Both the position numbers and the translations under genes were made by a program. Source: Parasponia andersonii (Eukaryota > Streptophyta > Magnoliopsida > Rosales > Cannabaceae). From it: a DNA stretch of 64,000 nucleotides. The stretch covers positions 92,027-156,026 of the forward strand of contig JXTB01000411.1 in the NCBI GenBank assembly GCA_002914805.1. Direction: 5' to 3'. Below the pieces are notes generated by a model that was not told the DNA's origin, ran no database searches, and was given only the letters and a program-made list of their open reading frames with translations. Shown piece by piece: positions 25,509 through 37,990 of the stretch (positions are counted from its first letter, which is position 1; every line of letters starts with the position of its first letter).

Positions 25509-25856
25509 ATGAAGAGACAAGGACTTAAAGCAGTTCACAAGCCGTCCGAAGTAAACAAAGCAGAGCATAGAATGAAGCCACTGAACCAGATGTATCAATC
25601 TCCCTCAATAGCAACGATGGTGGACCTTAACTCTCAACTGCATCCAATCAAGAAAGTTGGTATTAGTTTATCAGACTGTCTTTCTAGAATGAAAGGAATT
25701 TTCGATCAATATGCTGCTATTGGTGGACCCATGTCTTACAGAGATAAATTAATAAAAACATTTGAGGGTCTTTGTGAAGAATATGGCACTTTTGTGACCT
25801 CAATCTATAAACGTCCTAATAGACTTTCTCTTAAAGAGGTGCATATCGGCGAATAA
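25509..25856 (+). pseudogene. Copia-type gag fragment
   Basis: An open frame of 115 codons matches the central part of Copia gag (the UBN2/retrotran_gag family): ATMVDLNSQLHPIKK, ISLSDCLSRMKGIFDQYAAI, then FEGLCEEYGTFVTSIYKRP and LSLKEVHIGE. The match stops abruptly at a TAA at the C-terminal side. No LTR, zinc knuckle or pol follows within 1 kb, so this is an orphan fragment and probably not a gene, although its frame is intact. Confidence 0.75.
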
Positions 25857-26179
25857 AATCAGGTAGTGACAAGTTCACCTCTACAGAATTACAATTGTTA
25901 TTTTCTTTAGTACGGAAATTCTAGAAAGATTTCACTTTCTCAAAGAAAATATAGTAAGGGCAGATTTCACTTTCTCAAAGACAATATAATAAGGGCACAA
26001 TTGGAATGCATGATAAAGATGAGATTGAATTAGAATAAATTAATCTGTGTATATATATGAGACGGATCAGATTAGATAAAAATAATTCACTTCAAAAATA
26101 ATACGGATAATCTTATTCTCTCGAAAATTTGGGATTAGGAAGGATTAGATATTTGATTGAAAATAATTACATATTTTTG

Positions 26180-26470
26180 AAGTAGTAAAAATGGTAATTT
26201 CAAAATTAAATTTTAAAAGTGGTATTTTTGAAATCAATATTTGAAGTAGTAAAACTAGAAATGGTATTTTGGAAATATTTTAAAAGTGGTATTTTTACAA
26301 ATAATTTTTTAAAATGATATTTTTCGAACAATAAGATTTTAAAGTATTATTTTTCAAAATATTTTTTAAAGTAGCATTTTCAAATATTTTTTTAAAAGTG
26401 GTATTTTTGTAAACAAGTTTTAAAAATGGTATGTTTCTAAATTAATTTTTGAAAATAGTATATTTCTAAA
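26180..26470. repeat. Degenerate short-period tandem repeat
   Basis: A unit of roughly 30-40 bp, TTTTAAAAGTGGTATTTTTG with an A-rich spacer, recurs about eight times with drift. A single MITE-like end (GTACCAAACGAAACCT, about 26646) lies downstream without a clear partner. Confidence 0.6.
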
Positions 26471-26679
26471 TAATCAAACCTCAAAATTTATTATTTAGTT
26501 AAAATTATGAAACACGTGTGTTAATACTATCCTCACAAAAAAAAATAGCACACTAAATATGGGATAGAAATAGACTATAATCCTATCTTATTTTATCCAA
26601 TCCAATCTTTTAAAATAATCAAACCATATCATATTTTATCCTCCGTACCAAACGAAACCTAAAAGATTAAATAACGATA

Positions 26680-27860
26680 TAGATGTGAAAGCTCTCCATT
26701 GGAATGTCGAGAGTTTGAACTTTGAATAATGTCTGTGACATTTACCTACGACAAGCAATTATAAATTGACGAGGGACTAAATAGAGTGCCCTTAAGAGGC
26801 TAGAACCTGGCCTAAGTGGACTGCCCAAAAAATTAAATAAATAAATAAACTATTGCGATAATTAGTGAAATTGTACCATGTCAATTAAGAACGACATGTA
26901 CAACATTATCTTATATGATCTATCTAATATCATAACATGTCCAACTTACAGTTACTAAACATTTTTCTTTAAAATTTTTAAAACCCTATTTGTTATCAAT
27001 ATTTCTACCATAAAGAACTTCTTTTCTAATTTTCCTTGTAAACATTTAAACAAATAATTGGCATTATTGGAATTGGATCTATCATGTATATGTCAGCGTG
27101 TAGATCTTTTCAATTAATGGAGGTGCATTATTTCATCCGCAAATTTGCGTCGAGAAATATTTCTAACCACATGCCGACCTTTGATCACGCGCTGCTTTAG
27201 ATTAACATATATATCGAGTATACAGAACAGTGAAACATAGTATAAGACTTATGAAGATGTGTGCCAAAATAGTACGAAAATAGTCATCCATAGACAACGG
27301 CCAACACTTCCCCACACTAAGTAGAGTAGTAGCTTTGCGCCTTATTTAATTTTGGTTAGAGCTTAATTAGGAGGAAAATTGAAGAGGTCCTAAAACACCC
27401 CTTGAACTTTAAGGTGTTAATTAATAGTTCAAATTTCACTCCCTAAAAGCCTCCACTTTAAGCGATATTCCCTCTCGTAATACGAAGATTTGATAAAAAG
27501 GGACATATATCTAAAGAGCTCAAGTTGATGAAAGGAATAATCTACACATGTCCAAGCCCTTGTAAACTATAAGAAGGGCAAGATTTGAATAAGTCCTATT
27601 AAGATTACACGAGGGAATAGTCTTAAAGTAATATTTCCAAAGGAAATGCAATACATCTTTCTTTCATATATATAGAGCGAGAGGTAAAATTAAGTAACTA
27701 CTTTTAGCTTTTTTATAGTTTGGTATTATGAACACTTAATGAACAATCAATGATACAAAAAGAGGGAGAACCTTGGTTCACTCACAATTACAAAAGGGAC
27801 AGAAAAAAAAAAATAAAGGAAAAAGCTACTAGTACGTATAAAATAAAGGTCCAAACCTGT
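26680..27860. other. Intergenic, downstream of the GH9 gene
   Basis: No gene or clear repeat seen. It includes the 3' flank of the minus-strand GH9 gene. Confidence 0.5.
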
Positions 27861-27862
27861 TC

Positions 27863-30800
27863 TTAATAAGAAGCAACCAAATCCAAATTTGGATCATTAC
27901 CCAACTTTTGGTCCTCTAATTGTGACAACTTAGCAAAAACTCCTACTAACGGCGCCGTATTATAAGTGCATGCCTCGGTTTGCATATAATTATCTCTTTG
28001 GTCACCAAAATTGTCTTGACAATCGGGTCCTCCCACCAATGCCCCAACCAAAACATTCGGGTTGGCTTCGTCTTGTCCGTACCAATTGTCGTACCCTTGA
28101 GTGCACCCAATAAACCCTTTATTCTCCCTAAATGACACAATTGAGGCTCCTCTATGGTGAACCCTTTTCGGGTAGTTTGGACCGAAGCCCACTAAGTAGC
28201 TCATGTTCATTGGGTTTGAGCCCAAAATGTAATCCACTTGTGATTTGGCGAAGTGGAGGATTTCGTCCGGGCCCACCATTCCAGCGTGGCAGCTAAGCTT
28301 CTGGTTTAAACCCTTGAGGAGATCCGAATAGACCGTGAGGAGAAACGACGCCGTAGAGACGTACTGCATGTTGTTCCATTGGCGAACATAGAGTAGGCCC
28401 CCCGGGGTTCGTTCCACGTTGTTGCTGACATTGTTCTTGTTTAGGCATGAACATATGTAGTACTCGGCTTTTAATCGATATTGCTCGAGAACTGATCGAG
28501 CGTGATCTCGGTATTTTTCTTCCATTAACAACTATACGAATAGAAATTTGAATTTAGTATACGGATTATATCTCGAAATAGAAAACTCAATGTGAGAGTC
28601 AAACATGTCAAGCTTATAAATCCAACTTTATTGTCTCTCGAGTTTTGAAATAGTTACTTTGTACCTACATAGTATTATAATGTACAGAAAAGTTACAAAT
28701 AAAAGAATGACGTGCATTTTATAGTGACGTGCATTTTATAGTGAGATTCACATGCATTCTATAGTGAAATTCACATTAAATTTAAGCCAATTAAAAGACA
28801 AGTATATTTGACATTAGTAAAGCTCTTAGAATTAAAGATAATTAAGGTCAATTTTATCTTAAAAATTTAGAACCATCACAAATTAAGATATTGATCAATA
28901 GCTTCTCTAAAAAGAATGATTGTATCATTCGCTTGGGTTAATTAGTGTAGACCACGAGCTAGTAATTCGTGTGGAAAATGCTTCTCTCAAAAAGACTTAG
29001 GTGCGAGGTTCAAAACCAGCCCTCCTCCCTTCTCCCGATTAATTGACCTCTGACCCCTAAAAAATAATAATAATAAGTGTGGCTCACCCCAAATGTAACA
29101 TAGGGCTCCACCAGAAAAGGTTGGGTTGGGGCAATCAATCGGATCATTATTGTGTCATCTTTACTGGCACAAACTCAGGCATTGCCGGAGCACGTAGAGA
29201 CGTTCTATATGACCATTTATCCAGTCCTAATTAATTGCGCATATATATTATATTATTCTTACCTCTACACTTAAAAAGCTCTTCTAATTATGCAATGCAA
29301 TGTAGAACCTTCAGTCCACAGTCCACATGCTAATTTACGTAAGATTGTACCTTAAATGGGGCATACTCGACGTTTTAACTTCATAAAGCAACAGAGCATA
29401 ATTTCCTAAAGTTGTGTGATTATTCCCTCTTTGAAATTAGGTAGGGGAAAGCAAAATCCACACTAGATTTTATAGGGTAAAACTAATAAGACACCTATTC
29501 TCTTAGAGCCTGCCTAACCCTACATTCAACTCTTTCTTTGTCCAAAAAAGTATTTAAATGAATTTGAGTTAGTAATATTCAAATTTGTAACTTTGGAGCT
29601 TAAACTAAAGCACGGTGATTTTAATATATATATATATATAGACACCAATGTAAGTTTTTTTTTTTTAATCTATGCACAAGTATCAATTTGGCTAATGAAA
29701 ATTTAGCATGCACATTTTTTTATTGTAAAAAATAAGAGAGAAAAATTATTAATGATACACGTCTTTTCATACAGTTCATTATAGTTATTGGATCACCACT
29801 GGATGGTGATCCAACGGCTAAAAAAAAATACTTACCTAAAGATAAAAAAAAAATTACGCTAATCTATATATATATATGTGGTTGCCAATCTAATGGGTAT
29901 TTTTTTCTTTTACCTATGAGTAGGTATTTTTTTTTTAGCCGTTGAATCACTATCTAATAGTAATCCAATGACTATAATAAAGTGCATGAAAAGAAAAAAT
30001 AATGCATGCNGTTGGATCACCATCTAATAGTAATCCAATGGCTATAATGAAGTGCATAAAAAAACGTGCATCATTAATGCTCTTTCTTTCTCTTACCTTT
30101 TACAATAAAAAAATGTGCATCCTAAATTTTCATTGGCCAAATTGATACCTATGCATAGGTAAAAAAAAAAAAAATACTTACTGAATTGGTGCCCGTATAT
30201 ATATATATATAATATATATACATATACATATATTACCTTAGTGGCGAGGAGTTGAAGACCAGCATACTTAACATCCCAGCTAAACTCAGTTATGGCCCAA
30301 CCAGTTCCACCAAAGCAATGAGCCTTGTCTATAACATATTTGAAGTAGTCTTCATTGTCGGTGGCCTTGTATAGCCACAGAGCTGCCCATAACAACTCAT
30401 CCATATATCCACTCACCGACGCATAGTAGCTCTTCACTACTACCACACTCCCATCATATTTTCCCCTGTACTCGTCTCCAAATTCAAACAACTACACCCC
30501 CAAAAAGAAAAAATGTAAAAATTAATTATTAATTAATTAGCCTAATTTTGAACAAACCCAATTGATATCTCACTAAGCTAAATGGTAAAGTGTAATTAAG
30601 TAAAATTACCTGTTGGGCGTGTTGCAACAATAGGTGAGAGTAATGTGGGTTTGTGGACTTGAAAACAATGGAAGCGGCGGCCATGGCGGCGGCGGTTTCT
30701 CCAGCGAGATCCGACCCGGGATTGTTCTCGTCGATCTTGTACGCTTGCCGGGAAGTTGTCATATCCTCCGGTCTTTGCCAACAGTAGTGGTCAGTGTCAC

Positions 30801-31562
30801 CATCCCCCACCTAATTAAATTTAATTATAATTCAAATTTTACATAACAACACTATAGTACAAATACATATATAAATACTATATGCTATACAAATATGAAG
30901 TAGTGAATTTTATTTACCTCTGCCCACAACACGTTTGGACTTGTGTGAGCTTTGATGAAGTAATCCGTACCCCACTTGATGGCCTCCATGGCGTGCCGGA
31001 GCTCTCCACCGGCGGCTATTTGTGGCCGGAATTCAATGACTCCCCAGGAGAGCATCGTCACAGTAAAAGCCATCGGAAGACCGAACTTTACGTGGTCTCC
31101 GGCGTCGTAATATCCTCCCACCAAATCCACCTAAACAAATTAAAAGTGCCCACATTGTCAAAAAAATTTAAAAAAAAAAAGAACTATATACAATAATGAG
31201 TTATAAATAGTTTTGGTACAAAATTTAATCACATAAAAACAGGGTTTTTGGACATTTTGTACAAATGGGCACGCAGAGTTGAGAGAGAGTTGGCCACGTA
31301 CCCCTTGTTCTAGGCCGTCTGTGAGGCCCGAGTGGTCTCGCCAAGTGACCCTTTGGTTGTACGGTAAGCGACCGGACCTTTGTGACTCGAAGTAGAGGAG
31401 GCTTTTTGTGAGGGCGTCGCCATAGTTGAAAGCTTCAACTTTAATGAAAATGGAGATCTGAATAAGAAGAAATAGACCACATTGAGCCAAAAAATGATTT
31501 GGGATCTTTGAAAATTTAGTAGTAGAAATGTGAAGCTTCTTCTTTTCCTCCTCCATATCCAT
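27863..31562 (-). CDS. Secreted GH9 (class B) endo-1,4-beta-glucanase, endoglucanase 11-like
   Basis: Five minus-strand exons: 31302-31562, 30918-31130, 30610-30810, 30237-30491 and 27863-28531. All introns are GT-AG in phase 0, giving 532 residues. GH9 enzymes hydrolyse internal beta-1,4-glucan bonds in the cell wall. A hydrophobic segment (about residues 26-45, ending at KVEA) looks like a signal peptide, after an unusually long basic start. The GH9 domain begins at [14 protein letters not shown]. Catalytic and substrate motifs are intact: [13 protein letters not shown] (94-106), VHHRGAS (434-440) and the acid/base region [19 protein letters not shown] with the proton-donor Glu at 496. There is no C-terminal cellulose-binding module and no KORRIGAN-type membrane anchor, hence class B. 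Overall similarity is closest to plant endoglucanase 11. A second Met at residue 3 is an alternative start. Intron 4 (28532-30236) is unusually large because of a foldback element. Confidence 0.93.
28705..28775. repeat. Short tandem repeat in GH9 intron 4
   Basis: About three copies of GTGCATTTTATAGTGA-like units (ACGTGCATTTTATAGTG, then a variant CATGCATTCTATAGTG) occur in tandem. Confidence 0.6.
29641..30193. mobile_element. Foldback/MITE with arms of about 180-200 bp inside GH9 intron 4
   Basis: The left arm (from GACACCAATGTAAG at 29641) and the right arm (ending TTACTGAATTGGTGCC at 30193) are inverted repeats over about 180-200 bp. Matching pairs include ATCAATTTGGCTAATGAAAA with its complement in TTTTCATTGGCCAAATTGAT. 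A second inverted pair is nested in the centre (GGTGATCCAACGGCTAAAAA against TTTTTTAGCCGTTGAATCAC, 29807 and 29930), so three copies of the arm end are present. Simple TA repeats flank both sides (29620-29640 and 30195-30230). An ambiguous base at 30010 sits at an arm junction. Confidence 0.8.
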
Positions 31563-34500
31563 TCTTCCCTCCTAAAGAAAATTAAAATGAAAAAGGAAAA
31601 AAGAAAATTGGTTTAGGAGTGAAGGGAATAGGAAAGAGAAAGTGAAACTCTTTCTTTCATTTTGAAAAAGAAAAATGAAGATTTTGTCTATATTTGTATT
31701 GATGACTCGATGGGACTCTTTTATGCATGTGAGATTCACATGACAATGTGTGCTTCCTTTTTCTTTTCTTTTTTATTTATTTTTTTTTTTTGTGGGGGGG
31801 GATTTTTTTGGAAAAGAAATGAATAAAAACACTTTTTGTTACCAAGCTTGGCGTGATTCTAGGCTTCTAGCAATGTTTAATGTCTCTTTTTTCTAAATAT
31901 AGAAAACGGCGTGGAGGGTGGTGAGTGGTGTGGTGCCACTTTTATGACTTGTGCGCTGAGATTTGGCATCGACAAATGGATCGATCCACTCTTTTGTCTC
32001 CTCCTTATTTTCTTCTTTGTTCCACTTATTTCCATACCAATTGGTTTAACTCCTACCATGACTTAAGGCATTAAGTTGAAGCATGTTCTTGAAAATACAA
32101 ATGCCCCATTTGATTTTTCAACCTGTGGATTTTGATTAGAAGATTAGATATGTTTTACGTACACTTCATCTACTCGTTATCGTTACTACAACCATTTAGT
32201 TTAACCGATTGTTTATCGTTATCAATTATCTATAATTCGATGATTGAATTCATTTATAACGGTCATTACACTCTTAGTAGGCTGATTATTTATCGTTATG
32301 GATTATATATTGGATTCATCTATAGTGATTATTACAGTCTCAGTGGATATAGCTTAGAAGCTTCCACAACTAATTCAATTTAAGGTCTCAGATGATGGGT
32401 GTCAGTCAGTTGTCTCCATAAATGCTTTAGGTAGGAGTTTTTGTATATTTGTCTTTGTAAATAATTTTCACACCATTCATTGATGCATCAATTATTTCAA
32501 CCGGATTGAGGTTTCACAGGGCTTAGTGGTTATGTTATAGCTAAAACCAAGATCAGCTGTTATTATATATGTTTACTGACTGGCCTCGTTCTAAGTATAA
32601 GATAATATAAGAAAATTGTTTGACTAAAAAAGTGAAACTGCATACCTAAGGTGTTTGATTCCAGTCCATACTTACTAGTCGCTTCTGAACAGGACAAAAC
32701 AGAGGATTCAATTAACTTAATTCATAATATATATATATATATGTATATATAAACATAAGTACATTATATTGTTTTTTTTTTTTAATTCCAGAAGAATCTA
32801 ATTTGGTTTAGTCCTAGATGAGAGCAAACCAATATTAATTTTTAAGTTATATGCGTATCTTATAATTCTAAACGACCTATTTATATAATGGGATCCTTGT
32901 ACTAATGTAATCGACTACCAATAAGTTATAATTGAACAAATTATGAATATGAAAGGACCCACCGAAATGAAATAAAACCATATATTGATGGTCACCATTT
33001 TCTATTGCACCAAATACTCCAAGATTGGTGGGGGGTAGTAATGAACAGCATATGCATCATGCATCGTATCATGTACTAATCATTAAATTAGTACAAATCA
33101 AAGACAAATTATATCAAAGTGATTAAAAGAGATTTCAAAAGTATTTTGAAGTTTCGAAAAATGCACACCTAAAAAACCGTCCCACGAATTTGGTAGTGCT
33201 TGATGATAACTCAAACTCGAATTATCTGATATAATGCTTGTTACATTCCTCTTCTCTCTTCTTTAACGACTGGTGTCTTGTCATGGACTTGGTTTGACTT
33301 AAAAACAAAATTATGAAGAACTCAAGTACATCAACCACCGCTTTAAAAATTTTACCTACTTCTGTTTGCCAATTATAAAAAGAAACATAAAATGAACTCT
33401 CAGCTATTCAAGACTAATAACAATATGAGGTTATAAGAACAGATGCACTGATCAAATAGTTTAGTCTTCAACAAAATATGAAATTAGACATGATTATTGA
33501 ATTTCGATGGATATAAATTATATAATTGAAAAAGAAAATAACAGTACATAAGAATGTGGTGTAAATGGTAAAGAATGTCCATGTCCGCTTTACCACCCTC
33601 ATTTGCTTTTCCACCACATGCAGTATTATTAGAACACATGCAACTTTCTTTTATTAGATAATTCCAATTATTCTAAATAATTTATCAAATTTTTAATATT
33701 AACGTATCTGACATATAAATTATCACTATTTAATTGGCAAATAATACTAAATTCATTTATGATAAATTTCAATATACTAATTGAATGGTAACAACTCACT
33801 TATCACATGTGTTAATTAGGTACCTAATATTATCTTTTTTTTATTTTGTTGAAAAAGAATATCTAGAGAAAAAGGGCAACCCATTCATATAACACCGAAT
33901 TTATAGACTTGCATGATTCATAGATCTACTTTGAAGTGGATTGTCTATATATTCAGCAAGTAGTTAGTCTGTCTTAACTCTGTCTCAGCTCTAATGAATA
34001 AGCGAATTTTAAAGAATGAGCTAAGATAACACTTGTAATGCATATATTGTTTTTTCAGTGCAATCAAATTTATCACTAGCAGCTAGCACACTTGCATCTT
34101 CCCCTACAACTATTTTCAGTGAAAACAAACAAACAACATGCAACTCTCTTATATTTTTGGATACGTTACATGCAACATTAATTTTATTCTAATCAGTAAT
34201 AAATGATCCAAATAGTTAATGCCCACGTACATAAAAATAACAAAAATATAATTGCTCAATTATAGTTTTTGTGGTGTACAATTGTGTTTGCGAATTTATA
34301 AGCACTTTTCTATTTTTATAACATTAAGCTTTGGTTGATATATTTGGATTCCCGATGTAATACATCATTATACATTGTCGGTGTATATATATGAAAAATG
34401 AACCGTACGGGTACCCCACCGCGAAGCTAATCCCAAGCTCCTCTATTTGCGGTGACTGGTCCATCTAAAGCTTAACACCGTCCACCGGAGGCACCGACGC

Positions 34501-36190
34501 CCTGTGGACCCTGGCCTTGCTCCCTCACCGACAACCCCGGATGACTTTTACTAACATTTCAGTCTTTGTAATTTTTTTTTATTTTAAACCCTTTCATCTT
34601 TTTCCCTTTAGTTTCGTAAAAGTAGATGGTAAATAGCAGTACTAGGTTTTTCTTCAAAAAGTATTATTTCATCTAGAAAAGAATTTCAAATGTATTATTC
34701 TAATCTTAAAAAGATTTGGTTAGGTTTGTGTTCCGGTCGTTTATGTTAATTCGAATGTATTTATATTAACCCAAAGGCAATATCTAACCTGTAAACCAAT
34801 CCAAACCAAATCAAGCCCATAAATAATTGGTTGGTTTGTTGGGTTTCTAGTTAAACGGGCATTCTCAAAAGAGATATAATTATTCGAAATATCTAACATG
34901 TGGAAAACTAGAACGGTGACTTTTAATATTTTAAGTTATAATAGTAATAAACAGTAATTTTTCAAAAATTTTAGAAAATTAAGTATTTAAAAATTTTATT
35001 TTTAGACCACGAATCATTATAATTTCCTTAAGCCGTAAACCTCTCATTAAATTTTAATTATTCAAGAAAACTTCCAACAAAATTTAATAAAATTTTTAGT
35101 TGACTTATTTAGAAACTTATTAACAAATTATAAATTTTTGGTAAAATGGGTTCAATTAAAGTCTTTAATCTAATATCCAAAATAAACTATATAATATCAT
35201 TTGTATTTCCAAATACTCAATTTAGTAATAAGACCCATCTCACACATCTACTTAATAAGTATACTAATATTGGCTAAATAAATTTGGACATAGAAAGGAA
35301 ATATGATATAGAGTATGAATCAACCAAAGAAGAGGAATAAAACTACAAGCATATACCAAATATGCTTGTCAAACCACCAGAGTAATTACTATAACATAAG
35401 TCAATACCTAAAAATATGAAGAAATAGAGGGGTGCGTATGTGAATGTTCAGTAGAGATTCAATTACAAGTTTTTAACTATTATAGAAATAAGTATTTTTA
35501 AGTTTCTACACAGTCAATAAAATACTCAACAGTTTTTAAGAAATCTAATTAAATTTATTTTCCAAAGATTCATACATTCCAAACTACTGTAAAAGAGAAT
35601 CTCAAAACTAGTATATATTATTCAAGTCTTCAAACGTGCATTGAATACCACTTAATTCTTTTATGTCTAATATATATAATATACGTGAGTTTCAGCCATC
35701 TATGTGATGACCATGAGTTTTATTTATTTATTTTTTCTATTCAATTATTTGTTGAAACACCGTAATTCCAGTATTCTTTTGGAATACTATGATTTCATCG
35801 GCGCTACATAAGATGAATATACAATGCAATACTATATGAATGACATGAATCAGAATATGTACAATTTTTTTACAAATTCACAAATAGACCATGCAATATT
35901 TTTAATCAATTCAAGTTTAGTTCACAGAACTATATTCTCAATTCATTTGTATTTTCTAGAAATTTTAGGAGCATAACAGTTATTTTTAACAAAACCCATA
36001 AAGTCCAATTATTGCATAAAATAGTTCAAAAATAAGATATATGGCACGCTAGCCGATGTGGCATGCCTTCCAGATAGTTTTATTACCAAATTAACTCAAT
36101 ATTAGGTGGAATCACATTTTTATAAAATATTTCACAAAATTCTATATTTAATCAAAATATATAACTTCATAAATAAACCAAGTTTTAGAA
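31563..36190. other. GH9 upstream region and long gene-poor interval
   Basis: The first few hundred bases hold the GH9 promoter, but no unambiguous TATA box was chosen. A diverged duplication of about 75 bp lies at 32205-32345 (TTTATCGTTAT in both copies). A GC-rich island of about 170 bp is at 34400-34560. No coding gene is supported. The 83-codon frame at 32132-32383 spans the duplication and has no domain. Confidence 0.5.
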
Positions 36191-36199
36191 TTAAATAAT

Positions 36200-37660
36200 T
36201 GAATCCCTACTTCAATCGAGTAAGTAGATAGCCCTACGGTACTAAAGAGAGCACTTAATATCGTTTGGCAGTCATTCTGAGGGTTGGGGGTCGTTTTCAA
36301 ACCCTCGATCATTTGGTTCAAAAATTTGATTTTTCCAATGGAGTTTCAAATCGTGAAACGGACTTTACCATTAAATTCATAGCATCCAAAATATATATGT
36401 TAGACATGTAATTTGGTAAATTCGAGGTTAAGCTTGAGGCCCGAACCCGACATGTTAAACGAGGCAAATCTCAAGCCTCGTATTTCAAAATTTGCAGTAC
36501 TTTGAAATATAGTGATATTTTATATCAAAATTCATTCCTCAACCTTACTAAATCTAAATTTGAGATCGGAACTTCGTTTTGAAGTCCCGGTCTTTAAATG
36601 AGCCTTTAATCCGAAAGTTATAAAAATGTCATATGTCCAAAATATTTAGTAGAATGTCATCTTTTTCAATTCAAAAGTTTTCACGTTTCCGAATATCGAT
36701 TTAATACCAAATAACTACATTTGTTCTTATTTTAGGCCTCTTTTATATAATATAATTTTTACAGCTTAAATAATTACTTTGCAAAAATAATTATAAAAAT
36801 AATATTTTTAGAAATATTCAGAAAAATACCACATTTTCTATTCAAAAATTATCTCATTTTTAGATTTTGTTTCAACACCAAACTGCTGCATTCATTCATA
36901 TTTTAATATCCTCTTTTAATCTATAAAAGTTTCACAACCGAAATAATTTGTTTACAAAAATACATACTTATAATATCACTTTTCTAAAAATAATTGCAAT
37001 AATACCAATTTTTCAATTCGAAATTCAAACAATCAGAAATTCAACTCCACAAAAACAATCATCCCTTTTTATGTATTAAATCCTCCAACAATTGTATTAA
37101 TTATCACCAATAAATCATATATTATTCAAAATATTTGTTAAAATACCAAAATGAAATTTTTAGAAAATGACCAAAATAATTCAAATGCTCACTGGTGATG
37201 TGTGCTGTGATATTGAACAGGTTAGTCGACGAGTACGAGCCAAGTCTACACTTGTTGGCGGTGAGCTGAAACGACGGTCAACGACAATTAAATCATCAAA
37301 AAACCTCGCGGTGGCTATGCCTTTTTCACTGACTCCTAGCGACGTCATCGTGGTATGGCAACTGGTGAAAATGGCAAGCGAAGGTTCGATTGAAGGTGGA
37401 AGAGATGTGCGGGGTGGTGCATCAGGCTTCGAAGCCGACAGGGTCGTGGCTTATTCCGTTAATAGAAGGTTTGACAAATTTGGGCTCTCGGGGACCTCAA
37501 GGAAGAAGAGGGGAAAATGGGGGTTTTAAAAGTAATTTTAAAACTGCAGTGCCACAAGTTAACTCCAAATTAAATGGATATTATTTTCAAAATTTACTCT
37601 TTGATCCAGTTTTTGAAAATCTTTTTCAATTTCACCCTTAATTAATTATATTTTGGTCCC
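36200..37660. repeat. Probable old LTR-type repeat, heavily diverged
   Basis: The texture (GAGGGTTGGGGGTCG, CTTGAGGCCCGAACCCGAC, GGGGACCTCAAGGAAGAAGA) resembles non-coding sequence of large plant gypsy LTRs after extensive C-to-T and G-to-A change. The GC-richer block 37160-37540 contains a 120-codon open frame (37167-37529) that I do not recognise. No ends or target duplication were located. Confidence 0.35.
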
Positions 37661-37985
37661 TCCTTTTGAAAATTCTTTACACTTAAACATGAAATGAACC
37701 TAGACTTAAGCTAGTCCATATTCATTTAATAATTCAAATTTTTATTTTAATTTATTTTTTTTTAAAAAAAATTATTGATCAAAAGACCAAAATACACTTA
37801 CAAGTTTAAGATAATGTATGCCCTGTTGAGAATATGAGAATATAATTTATTGAATTAGATTTTTAACAAATCATTTGAATAAAATCACAACACAAATTCT
37901 TGCTACACAACTTTTGGAGTACTTGAGAAATTTGAGAATAGTTTCTTAATTAGTTCAATCACTACAGTAGTCACTGCTTGACAAA

Positions 37986-37990
37986 CAAAG
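37986..37990. repeat. Target-site duplication CAAAG, left copy
   Basis: Identical to 50818-50822 on the right of the Tat-type element. Confidence 0.95.

Noticed and set aside
32132..32383. 83-codon plus frame
   Set aside because: It spans a diverged tandem duplication (TTTATCGTTAT units), and the frame shows no domain.
37167..37529. 120-codon plus-strand frame in a GC-richer block
   Set aside because: Composition resembles old LTR sequence, and no family similarity was recognised. It is kept only as part of the diverged repeat.
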